From the NCBI GenBank assembly GCA_040954595.2, contig CM082597.2, positions 1,612,001 through 1,676,000 on the forward strand: 64,000 nucleotides of DNA, in the 5' to 3' direction. Position numbers and translations under genes: made by a program. This DNA comes from Balanoglossus misakiensis (taxonomy: Eukaryota > Hemichordata). The notes under the pieces were generated by a model. That model was given only the letters and a program-made list of their open reading frames with translations, searched no databases and had not been told where the DNA came from. This document shows, piece by piece, positions 1 through 11,002 of the stretch (the stretch's first letter is position 1; the number at the start of each line of letters is the position of its first letter).

Positions 1-23
1 AAAGTCTTCATCGACGAACCTAC

Positions 24-90
24 CTGTTGTACCCCCGAGTGAAGTTAATACCAACAGCAAAGCGATTCTCAATGTCCAAATAGTATCCAT
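24..90 (-). CDS. First coding exon of a secreted or membrane protein (partial, runs off the left edge)
   Basis: On the minus strand an ATG at 90 in strong context (G at -3, G at +4) opens 22 codons plus one base. The product begins MDTIWTLRIALLLVLTSLGG, a textbook signal peptide with a hydrophobic IALLLVLTSL core. It ends at a consensus donor, CAG|GTAGGT, at 24/23 in phase 1, the usual phase for a signal-peptide exon. The rest of the gene lies beyond position 1, so the mature protein is unknown. The alternative is a chance open stretch, but start context, hydrophobic core and donor together make a real exon likely. Confidence 0.5.
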
Positions 91-560
91 ATCGCCCCAA
101 TCAACCTCCTCCAGAGGGTTTGCAGTCACATTTTCTCGTACTTTGCAAACAAGCTACCAGTATTAAAAGCGCTATTCAATATATTCAATTGTCAGTGAAT
201 GAATCACATATACGCCCAAGCAGCGACAATATGTTGGTTTACGGTCGTGACGTAGAGGACAATTCCATTATGAGAGTTGGAAGGGGGATATCATATCACG
301 CTGTAGATAAACCGTGCTAGATATAATATCACACATTAGGATCATATCTGAAGCTAGGCGATTAACGTGAATTAGCTTGACAGGGGAACACGGCAGTCAT
401 ACAACAATGTTTGTGTAGGTAAACTGTGAATGCTTGGGTTGCTTAGCGACGAAGGAATGTCGATCAGTATGTAATACTGCAGGTAACTTTCCACGGTGCC
501 TTGCTAACAAAATGACGTTCACAATCAGTAGAAAGTTTTAAACTAGAAAATTCACGTAAC

Positions 561-587
561 TCTGTCTGTCTGTCTGTCTGTCTGTCT
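561..587. repeat. (CTGT)n microsatellite
   Basis: About seven perfect tetranucleotide copies are read directly in the sequence. It has no coding context. Confidence 0.9.
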
Positions 588-2082
588 ATTGTCCTAACAC
601 TGGTGATCCCTTCCCGGCATTCTTGTGTAGTGACGTCATGCGCATCCCCAGAAGCCTCTCTGTCTGTCCTCGTTGGAAAGTGCTCTCTCACTCTGGTGTT
701 TGCAGTCGTCGAGTGAACATGCTTGACACGCCTGGTCGACTGAAAGAAAAACCCAGAGTCGCATGAAGGAACATTTCTACCAAAAATATTTGGTTGTCGG
801 AAGAACGAGCGCTTCTGCCGTTATATTCTGAAGATTACTGGTGTGACATGCCCGGGAAATTTCGCAGAATATTTATTTTCCACGCTGTCGAACTTTGCGA
901 GGCTGTCCGGTCACGCCAACGTAACGCTACCATATATACGGACCTTTAGGCTTACAGAAATTGCACGAAAATTTGCGGCAGTCTTTGTGGGGGTGGGGTA
1001 GGGGAGTTCCTACTCAGTAACGTCATTTTCCACGGTGTTTCAGAGTTCTCAGTGGGCAGCGAGTCCGAGTCAGCAGAAAGTCGATATTTTACGTGGCAGT
1101 TACTCTCTGGGCATGGTACTCCTTACCAGGTCACTGGAGCGAATCGAGTAGCTCCACATGGTGATCAGAGTGCTGTTACGTTATCGACTTTTTTTACTTG
1201 GATTAGTGTAGGCCTATAGTGTTTTGCTGAGATGAGTTCGACAAGTAAATTTGAGTTCAGTTCCGCAGAGAGTCAGTTGTCGACGTACGTTTTTAGAGTA
1301 AAATTGAAGCCTCAAAAATAACATTTCATTATCATTCCCTGGTGGCTGCCGTTTCTCTTGTCCTTCTCCGCAAAGATTCAAACAAAAGACCAATATTCAC
1401 GACTTACTAATTTGCATATTGTTTTGAACACCTGTCTGTTCCTAAAAATGGGGGGGGGGGGCAATGTGATTTGGTGCCACTCCGATTCAGAAGCAGCTGT
1501 AGTGCTGATTTTGCAGTCTAGCATTCTATGCCTCTTTACTGTATTGGCTGCAGCTCCTGGGACTTCGGTAAATTAAGGACTAGTTTAGTTGATCTGATGT
1601 GCCCGCAAACGCTATTCTTGGACGGGTTTCCCAGACTGGCCCATGCGCCAGCAAACAAGGCGTGGTTGTTTCTCGCAAAGGTTTTGATTAAATTATGGGT
1701 GGCCATAAATTTTTCCTCTGGTACCGATCCACCATGCCGGCCGACAACCCACGCATTTTGCACATGCATGCGTACAAAACGTGATACTGCCATGGCAAGT
1801 GTCAACTTTGCACTCACATTGCAATCTGTTAACACAGGATACATCGTACACGTAGTTTAAAAGAACTTCCGATGCAATGGTTAACAATGGGATATATATT
1901 TGTATTGTTATGATGCCGACTGAAGGAAATACGCGTTTTGCAAAGAGCCAAGTAAGCAGTTAAGGTTATTCTGAAGTTAATTGTTGTCACAGTATTTAAT
2001 TAATACTAGTTGACCTATTAATTTGAAAACTGATGACGTGGCATTCGGCGCTACTGGGAATATGTTTCACATACCTTTTAAT

Positions 2083-2119
2083 ACGCCACATATGAGTTGT
2101 TTACGCCACATATGAGTTA
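2083..2119. repeat. 20-bp tandem duplication
   Basis: The unit ACGCCACATATGAGTTGTTT at 2083-2102 is repeated from 2103. The second copy diverges at its end, where a short internal duplication of GAGTT occurs. Confidence 0.8.
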
Positions 2120-2728
2120 TGAGTTGTTTAAGGTCATCTGTTGCCTGGGATGGTTTATTCTTAAGTTCAAGTTCATCGAAATGTACCTACATTCTGGGTC
2201 ATAAGATTGTCACGTGCCACGGGCTTATTGTCTGGTCTGGTCACTGCCCTTTTCCGGAAGCCTGGGGGTACGTGTCCTCAGTATCACTAAGTTTATATGT
2301 CATTGATATGTCGCCTCGGTGAGGACGTCTGTCGCTACAAAATATGTACACATATACTTGTTCATTCCCAAAGAATGAACTTGATATAATTTGTAATGAA
2401 GTATGTCATTTTTATGAATTTTTATCGCATGCGTTCTGTACAGATATGTTACACTATGATTAAGTTGCATATAGGTTACTTGAGGTCATTCACCCACGTT
2501 TGTCCTATAACATTGCAGACCTGTAAAATGATTCCATTTATAAACCGCTTTTTATTTTCTTCTTGTGTCTCGTCAGATTTGGGATTATTGGTCCACGCAC
2601 ACCTGTTGGTATGCGGATTATAAAATAACGGTGTGTTCTGTCACGATCACGCCATACACGTGACTGTGGTTCTATGGTTTTCCACATACACCCACCCTTT
2701 TTATCGTAGCTTTCAAGAGCTTTCGGAA

Positions 2729-3595
2729 ATGCCACAGAATCATCGACGGGGTCGACGTCGGCGACAAGGCAGAACGTCGAAGGTGGCGTGTGGGCCTGCT
2801 CGTGGCGAGATTAAACCAAAAACCCTAATCTTTGGTGAGAAACAAGACTTTAGTATCCTAAAAGATGGATACATATTTCGAGTTTCCAGAAGCACACTTA
2901 TGCACAACTTCGGATACTTCGAGACCATGCTGTCAAAACCTGACTTCAAAGAGACACAACACAACCAGGTAGTTCTGAGCAAACCCTTCACCATTACGTC
3001 ACTCAGAATTCTTTTGGATTTTGCCCACAATGGTAGGTTACGGGTACAACCTCATGACGTCATCGACGTAGTTACAGCCGCTGACTACTTCGACATGAAA
3101 GTTCGCCCTCTCGTGTTGGCTCTTCACATGTTTTACTTGAACATCTCCGTTAAGAACTGGCGCGGGTTTTACCACGTGGTCAAGTCAACAAATATTGCCT
3201 TCACGCAAAATTGCAAATACATATCACGGTTCATGTACATATTAGATTGCTGGATGAATGATAACATTTGCTTCATAAAGTCTTCCGTACGAGCGATAGG
3301 GGAAAGAACCACGTTGTCAAATCGCAACGTAAAAGATGTCGTTGAACAGAAGTCTTACGATGGACACACTCTCATGTTCCTGCTTCAGTTTCATTCTTAT
3401 AAGTATTTAAGCAAACCAAGCAAAATCGTTGAAGACATATTTGTCCCTGTTGCTCACGTTTCCGTGAAAACGACTGAAGAATCAATGCGCTATTTGACGA
3501 AGAAAGGGCAGAATAAAAAGGACAAGTGCCCCCTGTACACTTACACACGTAAATATACTAATTTCGCGAAATCATCTACATACTGTAACTCATAA
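2729..3595 (+). CDS. Single-exon BTB-domain protein, 288 aa
   Basis: The frame is open further upstream, but the ATG at 2729 (starting MPQNHRRGRRRRQG, a basic arginine-rich leader) is the natural start. Roughly residues 40-145 read as a BTB/POZ fold: a FSILKDGYIFRVSRSTL strand-helix start, an YFETMLSKPDFKET segment, then LRILLDFAHNGRL and VVTAADYFDMKVRPLV, the typical last BTB helices. The following ~100 residues (WRGFYHVVKSTNIAF and on) resemble a BACK-type helical region. No Kelch, MATH or zinc-finger part follows. BTB-BACK proteins usually dimerise and recruit targets to CUL3 ligases; here that is inference. A poly(A) signal lies 78 bases after the stop. The gene is intronless, unlike most neighbours, so retro-origin is possible. 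Family call fairly sure, function unknown. Confidence 0.7.
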   Translation: MPQNHRRGRRRRQGRTSKVACGPARGEIKPKTLIFGEKQDFSILKDGYIFRVSRSTLMHNFGYFETMLSKPDFKETQHNQVVLSKPFTITSLRILLDFAHNGRLRVQPHDVIDVVTAADYFDMKVRPLVLALHMFYLNISVKNWRGFYHVVKSTNIAFTQNCKYISRFMYILDCWMNDNICFIKSSVRAIGERTTLSNRNVKDVVEQKSYDGHTLMFLLQFHSYKYLSKPSKIVEDIFVPVAHVSVKTTEESMRYLTKKGQNKKDKCPLYTYTRKYTNFAKSSTYCNS

Positions 3596-3672
3596 CCTTT
3601 AAACTTAACTCATCAAATTGAAGATGAGGGACACAACTCACTTTCATCCTCGTATGGCACAGGCTCAAAGAA

Positions 3673-3678
3673 AATAAA
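3673..3678 (+). promoter_or_regulatory. Poly(A) signal AATAAA of the BTB gene
   Basis: A canonical AATAAA lies about 80 bases after the BTB stop codon, in AT-rich sequence. Confidence 0.55.
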
Positions 3679-4011
3679 ACAAAAGAAAAGAAGCAGTGAA
3701 GAACTATAATTATAAAGGATTTTCGTGGATGAGCGTTACGGTTGAAAAAATGACAAGTACTTATTGTTTTTATAAATGTGTCATTTTAGACACACCAAAC
3801 TCAAATAATTCCAGTACTGTTAATTTTAAAGAAATGGGATTGAAGCTCAAAAACGAAATTTCAAATGACAGGTCCTTTGTGTGACAAATTGCTTTGACCA
3901 GTGTTTCCATCTTGCAATGGAAAAATATGTTGTCATGAACCCCACCATATACACACGTACACTGTGTAAAGTCAATTTTCCCTACCTGGGATTCACAACA
4001 GCAGCCTCAAT

Positions 4012-4017
4012 TTTATT
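4012..4017 (-). promoter_or_regulatory. Poly(A) signal of the RIIa-IQ gene
   Basis: AATAAA read on the minus strand, 62 bases downstream of the stop codon at 4079. Confidence 0.5.
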
Positions 4018-4078
4018 GTTCACAATCATGCAAAAAATCATGACGTAATTATTACGACCATAATAAATGTATATATTA

Positions 4079-6636
4079 TCAGCCCATGATCATGTGTCTA
4101 GTGAGCTGATGTGACTGGTTCCTATCCCGCCATTCTATCATGACCCTTTCCCTCTGAATCTGTTGGTTAATTTGAAATTTCCAGATGAGTTCTCGTTTCC
4201 TCTCGCATTCCTTCTTGCGTTGGTATATCTCCGGATGAGAAGTGTCTCTGTGATATCGACGGGCATCGAAATCTCGCTGTGCTGATGTCATCATTCTAGC
4301 AATTCTGTAGAATACATGAAAACATGTATATAGAAACTGTGTGTATGTATGTGTGTATGTATGCATGCATGCATAATGTGTGTAGTTTGCCTGCAATGGT
4401 TTAACAGACACAGACAATTTGCAGACTCATAACAATATTCTCAGTCACACATTTTCACTATATGTTGTAAACTACAAGAGGCAAATCATTGACAAGTCTG
4501 TGAGGTACTCTTAACTTTACATTGACAATTTGTGTAAGTGTCACTCATTAAATAATGACTTACTTCATTGCTTTGTACTTTTTTCTGGTCAAATATCCGC
4601 GGAACCAACGTTGAATGGTGATGGCAGCTTTGTGATGGTCATCTGACACCGTCTGCAGTAAAAAAACAACATGGGATGTAAGCAGCTTGCAACCATCTTA
4701 CTTTGGGCTTCTCCCATGTATCAACTCTGGTTTCTTGATTTTAAAATGGTTGTAATATTTTCACCCACCTCGTCAGTAGTTGCTGTCACATCTTCTGTAA
4801 TTAGCGTGCCACCAGTGCCCTCATTGTCGTACTCTGGCATCGCATCCGGGACTTCTTCACTGGAATTCACACAAGAAAAATAAACATCCTAATAAAGGTC
4901 ATCGCAAATGCTGAAACAGCAACATTCAAACAGGGCATAGAGTGTGTTATATGCCCATGGATTGAGAGTACTGAGTGTGAACATCTTGACTGAATGCTCT
5001 CAAACGATTGGCAATTGTTCATATTAGTGTGTACAGCACAGCAAAAGGCCAAATGTGAGAATCTGTGTGGTACATACAACCAGGATACTTACCTTCCCCG
5101 GAGTTCACGGAAGAAGCCCTTTCTGAGTTTATAATTGTGGAAAACGCCTGGAATTCCGGGTATCACCATGACATCAGATGGACTCGTAGATAATTCCTGT
5201 CAATGACATGAATAGGTCTGGTCAGATCATGGCCTGTTTTACCAAAGCGATATTAGGAGGGAGAGAGGGAGGGTGAGAGAATGACTTACCCTACTATAAT
5301 TGGATAGCCCTCCATCGCTGTCCTCTTCACTTTCTGAGTAACTACCACACGTGATTTCGGTCATTTCAGAACTCTGAGAGCCCAGCATTCGTCTTGGAGA
5401 CGAGTTAAGTGCGTTGGGAACATCTGTGAGTGGTGTCTCAGGAGGGACCTTATGTAGAAAAAGAAACAAGCATTTTGATTTGTTGCTGTCACACATTTCA
5501 ACCATGCCATGGAATGGGATAATTGACAGTATGTTTGTATAGAATCGCTGGCTGTTACACTCATGAGGTACCCGTGATCTAGCTGCAGTTCAGTAGCTCT
5601 AGGTTTCGCCTGTTGGTTTTTGTTTCAGATGGCGAAACCAGACCAACAGGCAAAACTTCCTGATCGACTGATCTATGATGAAATCTGGTAATCTCTGTTT
5701 ATATTGCACCCGACTGCTTGTCAAACAATTTCCCATCATTCGTGTGTGTCTCGAGACTTACCTCATCTTGGCGTTTACTGGGTGAAGAAGATGACAATGC
5801 GCTTTTTCTACCCTGTGCCCAATCAGCAAGATACTCAAGAGGGTTCCTGCCCGTTTCTTGAAGAGAAATTCAAAATATGCCCGTGTTAATCTTGATTTGT
5901 CCTAGTGTGGTTCACCAGATATCCCTACGCGTGTAATCCGGTCCTTTGCCCAATTTCCACCGCGTGGCTTCGCTGTGCTACAAACAAAGAACAGCGCAGC
6001 CATGCGGTGGAAATGAGGCAGGGGTCACACTGGTGTTTGTTGTCGATCGTCCAGTCAATTGACGATTTGACAACGATACAATGCATATTTCTTTATGAAA
6101 CCTTTGTATGGCATCAGTTTGAGACAATATTCAGAAAACACGACAATGTTTAGATATGTTCCCTGGTATCGACGCAAGAATACAAGGATTTAACTTGGTA
6201 TTGTCCAACTCAGAGTTGCGACAGGAGACAATGATCAAAGACATAAAAGACAATAATCACCAGCCAGTAATCATTCCTTGCAATTGCTAGACATGTTTTA
6301 TCGCTACCTGGTTACAATGCAATTATTCTATCGACTGGTCTCAAGCCACTGAATTTTCCAACAACATCTAAAGATCAACATGCCCAATCAAAGACATTCG
6401 AGATATTTTTTGGCATACTAATATCTCCTGAACAAAAAGAGACTTTATCGACTGTTGGTACGGGTGCTAGTGGGACACTCACCATTTTGTATGTGTAGCA
6501 AGACGCTGATGTAGTCTGCACAAAATTTGTAGATATCTCCAGGCTGTTGAATAAGTATTTCAGTTGTTAGACATTCCAGTAAGGTGGCGAAACAATCCGG
6601 TAGGTCATTGGCTAATGTCGGCCGAGCTTCAGCCAT
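4079..6636 (-). CDS. RIIa (dimerisation/docking) plus IQ-motif protein, 305 aa, 7 exons
   Basis: Exons (minus): 6636-6483, 5856-5762, 5448-5290, 5196-5093, 4859-4769, 4652-4564, 4304-4079. All junctions are GT-AG and the phases (1,0,0,2,0,2) close exactly to 306 codons including TGA. Residues 1-51 form an RIIa-like domain (LLECLTTEILIQQPGDIYKF, then CADYISVLLHIQN), as in SPA17, CABYR and ROPN1, which bind A-kinase anchoring proteins in sperm tails. Exon 3 is Ser/Glu/Asp rich (SESEEDSDGG). Exon 6 holds one IQ motif (IQRWFRGYLTRKKY), a calmodulin site. The last exon is strongly charged and helical (KKECERKRELIWKF). Exon 1 has exactly the length (154 nt) and phase of exon 1 of the SPA17-like gene downstream, so the two are probably paralogues. 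I cannot name a specific vertebrate orthologue; a flagellar or ciliary role is inferred from the domains. Confidence 0.8.
4341..4376. repeat. TG/TGTA microsatellite
   Basis: A run of TGTGTATGTATG-type units inside the noncoding sequence between exons 6 and 7 of the RIIa-IQ gene. Confidence 0.8.
5602..5656. repeat. Inverted repeat in intron 2 of the RIIa-IQ gene
   Basis: Left arm GTTTCGCCTGTTGGT (from 5602) pairs with ACCAACAGGCAAAAC (to 5656) with one mismatch. An inner GGTTTCGCC/GGCGAAACC pairing is an alternative fold. Possibly a small foldback element. Confidence 0.6.
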
Positions 6637-7595
6637 ATTGTATCGCTGTAGTCAAGCAACAAGTCGGTGCTAAATTGAAATCTTTCGGGAGATCTGCCAG
6701 TGATTCTGGACTGCTCGAATTCGTCACAACTGTGAAATGTTTGGACCTCTACCGTTGTACCTATCAACGCCCTTGTAACATCAATTCAAGAGAACGATCG
6801 TCCTCCCTATAAACCTGACGAATCTACATGTCAATAGAGATAGATGATGCATAAACCCTCCCTGGGACACTATCGATTGTCTGTCAGCAGTACTTCTGTC
6901 TCGCTATGTTGCGAACACAATCGCGTTTATTACTTGTGGACAATACAGAATCAGTGATAACATTTTATGGACGCTCTTTATGTAACCTTTCACCACAGTT
7001 ATTACACAGCAACACAGATGAAACAAAACTGTACTGCAGTGAAAGGTTGCACACTACACAAATCAGCAGAGTGTAATAATAATTACACAAATAAATCTGG
7101 ATTTATTCACGTCATTGTTGGGTAAACTTTATTCCACTATCATTGCTGATGATTTTTTTACAATGAGTACTGACATTAGCATTTCTTGCCAACAAAAAAT
7201 ATGTTCTATGAACTAACTTTACTAATTAGGAATGTGATAAAAAGTAACAACTCATTGTTTTTCATCGTGTACAGTATATAATACAAAGTATCAATCACAT
7301 TGTTTGCAAAGATGTACATTGTAGCAGTCACTTACTGTGACTTCCTGTGTCGTATTACACGCAGTCGCAGACAGGACGACATCGGCCCTTTAAACTACCA
7401 AACGTTTATTCAGCAAATTGTTGCTACAAAAGCAATATAGACAAATACAATACACATAAGAGTTTGTATTTCACAGTTATATACAATAATTATCGTGATT
7501 ATAAAATGTTCACAAATTAATCTAACTTGCTACGAAAAAAGAAATTTTCATGATTAAAGTTTTGGTGATATCTGCATTTTGTTTAGCTTTGCCTC
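6637..7595. other. Intergenic region between the RIIa-IQ gene and the PEX19-like gene
   Basis: It holds the presumed promoter of the RIIa-IQ gene (minus, from 6637) and the 3' UTR of the PEX19-like gene. AATAAA on the minus strand at 7405-7410 lies about 190 bases after that gene's stop. I see no further gene. Confidence 0.5.
7405..7410 (-). promoter_or_regulatory. Poly(A) signal of the PEX19-like gene
   Basis: Canonical AATAAA on the minus strand, about 190 bases downstream of the stop codon at 7596. Confidence 0.45.
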
Positions 7596-9401
7596 TCACA
7601 GAATCGTACACTCTTCGTTTCTGCTGTCTGGGGGTAATGTCTTGTTGATAAGCTGTATGTTCATTTTCACGGCTGCTTGTTTTGCTTGAAGTTCTTCAGG
7701 TGGGTCGCCATTGCCTCCAAGCTGTTAATATTTAAAGGGGAATATATGTTATGTACAGCTGACCTTTTGGAAATAGTTGATTAAATTTTATTTTGGTGTG
7801 TTACATATACAAGTGGGAGGAAGATAGGTAAAAATTACTTCATTGACTCACCCCCTCTAGGAGTTCAATCATGTCAAGTGTTCTTTCTTGGGGATCAACT
7901 GTCTCGTCGTCTTTCTCGAAGGCATTGCATATCTTCTGCAGTGCATCATGTTGACGTTCGTACCTCTCATAGTCAGAGGCTGAGACTTTGCCTTTGTTTT
8001 CTGAAAACCACTCGGGGTACTTAGTAGAAATAAAGAGTGTCAGTAAAATGATCCATACATTGCAATTATGTAACATCTGAGAAAATATCTGATTGATACT
8101 TACTGCATCATTCAGAACTTTCAATGGCGGATACAGGAAGTCTTTGGACAGAAGCACAGTAAACATTCCCATGAACCCCATAGAAAACATGTCCAAGTAG
8201 TCATCGTCGACATCACTGTCTGTGTCACTCTCAGCATCGCTATCATACGTTGCACTGATTGTATCAAACATCCCACTGACAAATTCCCGCCCTGAAGCCT
8301 GCAGGATAAAAGAATTTGTATCATATTACAGAAGATACTGGGTAGACTTATCTAACAGAAAGGGTTATCAACTTAGTACTACATGGTTCTTAATACAGCA
8401 ACAAATGATATGACATGAACTTATGGGATTTTAATCATACCTCTTGTTCGGCCAGTTCTTTCACTTTCGTCACCCACATTTTTAATTTTTTCACAAGATG
8501 TTTCGAAAGTCCACCTAAAAAGAACAGATGTAAAGTAAACTATGAACAAAATACAATGGCAGTAAGTAGCACTTGATTTTCAACCCATAAGCATCCCTAA
8601 AAGTAAAGCTTTGAAATGTGTCTATTTACTGATCTCATGAATTGCAATGTATAAGTATTCGTTTTTTGCGATAAAAGCACCAAAAAGGATCCACCGGTCG
8701 ATCCATGTATTTCCAAAATGGCGGCACGAGCGCATTCATTGTGTTTGGAGACACTACATACATACATACACACACACAAACATATAGTGTACATACATTT
8801 TGTACCATTTTTACTTTTCAAACTGCAACCAGCACTAACCTTTTGTTTTGGGAGATCGTTTGGGCTTCTTAAACGTTTTAAACTTTCCTAGTATATTCAG
8901 GATTTTGGCTGCTCTCTCGTCATCCATCGCTGGCTAGAAATAGTAATTATGACGAGTGTCATTAAAACAATAATGCAGGAAGACAGATTTGAATCAAGGT
9001 TGGCCGTGAAGTAACACAAGCTAGTCTTTGACTGCTAATTTTGAGGAATTACTGGGAAGGATACCAAGAGTACAATAATGAAATCCAATTTACTGCTTTC
9101 ATTGTCACTGTAATAATTCTAGGAACAATTCCACGGGGAAAATTATATTGAGAACTATTGCATACCTCTTTTGTTTCTGTTGTCTCTGCCTGTGTATTTT
9201 CATTGTCCTGCTGGTCACCTGGTTTAACATCTACCATAGAAAACATTCACATATGTATACTTGATTAAACCTCCCTAACTACTGCACTTAAAAGACCACT
9301 TCACATCTGCTTAAAGGCTGACGATTGTCTTATACGCAGTTTTGTCCCTTCTTTTCACCCAATTTCCTGATCTCCAACACAGACAAGATGGCCGCTGCCA
9401 T
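7596..9401 (-). CDS. PEX19: Peroxisomal biogenesis factor 19-like protein, 254 aa, 7 exons
   Basis: Exons (minus): 9401-9359, 9230-9166, 8933-8840, 8514-8441, 8298-8104, 8019-7852, 7721-7596. Phases 1,0,1,0,0,0 close to 255 codons. The C-terminal half is clearly PEX19: VLLSKDFLYPPLKVL followed by YPEWF, YERYERQHDALQKICNAF, then GDPPEELQ, and a terminal CaaX box CTIL. PEX19 is the cytosolic farnesylated receptor and chaperone that delivers peroxisomal membrane proteins to PEX3. The N-terminal half is unlike vertebrate PEX19. It is short and lysine rich (KFKTFKKPKRSPKTK) and shows no LLESALDDF-like PEX3-binding helix. A short acidic stretch (SDAESDTDSDVDDD) precedes the conserved core. Exon 1 (MAAAILSVLEIRKL) rests on a weak donor G|GTGAAA, so the first 14 residues are the least certain. 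Downstream exons are firm. Confidence 0.85.
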
Positions 9402-9407
9402 CTTGTC
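9382..9407. promoter_or_regulatory. Inverted pair of AAGATGGC (YY1-like) motifs over the PEX19 start codon
   Basis: Arms GACAAGATGGC (9382-9392) and GCCATCTTGTC (9397-9407) are perfect inverted repeats around a 4-base centre. AAGATGGC is the core of YY1 sites common at animal housekeeping start codons. The minus-strand copy contains the proposed PEX19 ATG at 9401. Confidence 0.45.
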
Positions 9408-11002
9408 GGTTGTTAGGAAATTGTCTCTTCAAGCTATAATAGCCTATCGAGAATGAAGTGATGGCGATTATCAGAAGCAGGTGAATATAGTCTGGTTTCC
9501 AGTGTTAGAGGGTCTAGTAGGCATTGCTGGATGATATTGCCAGAGATTCTTCATAATATGTGCCACTTGATTCTCAGCAGAATATGTTAATAGGCATGCC
9601 ACCATTTATGCTGCAATGAATGAGCCACCAGAGCGAGAGTTTGGTTTCTTTATGATTTGTTTATTATTTTGTGGAAATGCAAGGAAGTACATGGAAATTA
9701 GTCATATACATAGATTATTGGGAGTGAAAAAACAATTACGTATTTCGAATATGTGAGGTGTAACAAGAAATATGTTCCTTTAAAAGTTGATGTGAAAACG
9801 TCCCATGCACACCAAGCTCTATGTACAGTTATCAGCTGAGCTATTTTTAACGGGCATGGTGATTGTGCATTGCAGTCTTGACCCTATCCCAAGCAAGATG
9901 GGTCTCTCTTGGAACAACGAATATAGAGAATGCTCTCCTCATTTTGACGTACAGTTGACCTTAGCACTGGCTTTCCTGAAGAGCATTTCATCATTGCACT
10001 AACAAAATAAAACATGTCGTTCGAAAGAACGTCTACTTGTTGGAGACCTTGAGATTAATACTTGGCTAAAGCAGCGTTGTCATAACAGGGTACATTTCAA
10101 GTACAGAAATAAGAAAGAAACGTTTATATGCATCTGAACAGGGAATTTTTCAAACATAGAGTTCAACACTAATTATAAATATTTCCAAAAATATTCATAA
10201 ACTATAGAAGTATGTCCATTAAAACTTATAATACAAGGTTACACTTACAGCAGAGGTAAAAAAATCCCTATTCAAGCAAAGGCCATCCTACGCTATATGA
10301 ATTTTGCATAGACTGTGTGATTGTTTAATAACCTGTATTGATAGTATATATACCGATTGAAAAGACATCCTTTTTTTATAAAACAAGACCAAAAAACTTG
10401 CTGAAATATATGGTACAAGAGAAAAGAATTCTTTCACAACAGAGAGTTTTATGTTTTCGTTTTTTTTTACGAACCAGAATGACACAGAACAAACAAAGGT
10501 AACATTGAGAGAGGTTTTCTTCACATTCAATCTTTGTCTCTACCTACCAGAATGGATTCCTGGCAACATTTTATAGTTTGTGGATTTCGTGGGCCACTGC
10601 CAATGACAGCAAAGACAGCTACGAAGCACAGCTAGTATTTCAATTTTAATGACTTTATTTTGATTGACACTAAAGCTTAATTAAGCAGATTGACTTCACA
10701 GAGTGATGGATCTGTTGAGAAGGAAACCCTATGTGATTGCCATGGTAATCTGCCATTAATTTTCAAGGCAGCACCTTCTGCTTGTATTCACATTTTACCA
10801 AATCTTATTTTGTTATCAAAAGTACTGCTGAATGCATTCTTTCCAATTGATTTGCAAATGTCATATTTTAGAGTATATACAGTGGGAGACATACCCCGAA
10901 AATGTTCCATCTGAACGTGAAATTTGTCTCCCTTTTTGAGGAAATTATACTTGGGAATTCTAAAGACTTAAATTTAGATGTGGCAGATTGCGAAAATGAG
11001 GG
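9402..11002. other. Intergenic region between PEX19-like and SPA17-like genes
   Basis: It contains the presumed PEX19-like promoter (near 9402-9700) and the 3' UTR of the SPA17-like gene. I find no coding region with splice or domain support. Confidence 0.5.
10654..10659 (-). promoter_or_regulatory. Poly(A) signal of the SPA17-like gene
   Basis: AATAAA on the minus strand about 345 bases after the stop codon at 11003. Confidence 0.45.

Larger units (their letters stand above)
91..2728. other. Non-coding stretch before the BTB gene
   Basis: I see no gene here. Short open frames on both strands lack splice signals or recognisable domains. It contains a (CTGT)n microsatellite near 561, a run of 13 G near 1449, a 20-bp tandem duplication near 2083, and presumably the promoters of the left-edge gene (minus) and the BTB gene (plus). 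Confidence 0.5.

Noticed and set aside
464-691. Minus-strand open frame of 75 codons
   Set aside because: It runs through the CTGT microsatellite and has no domain, splice or start support.
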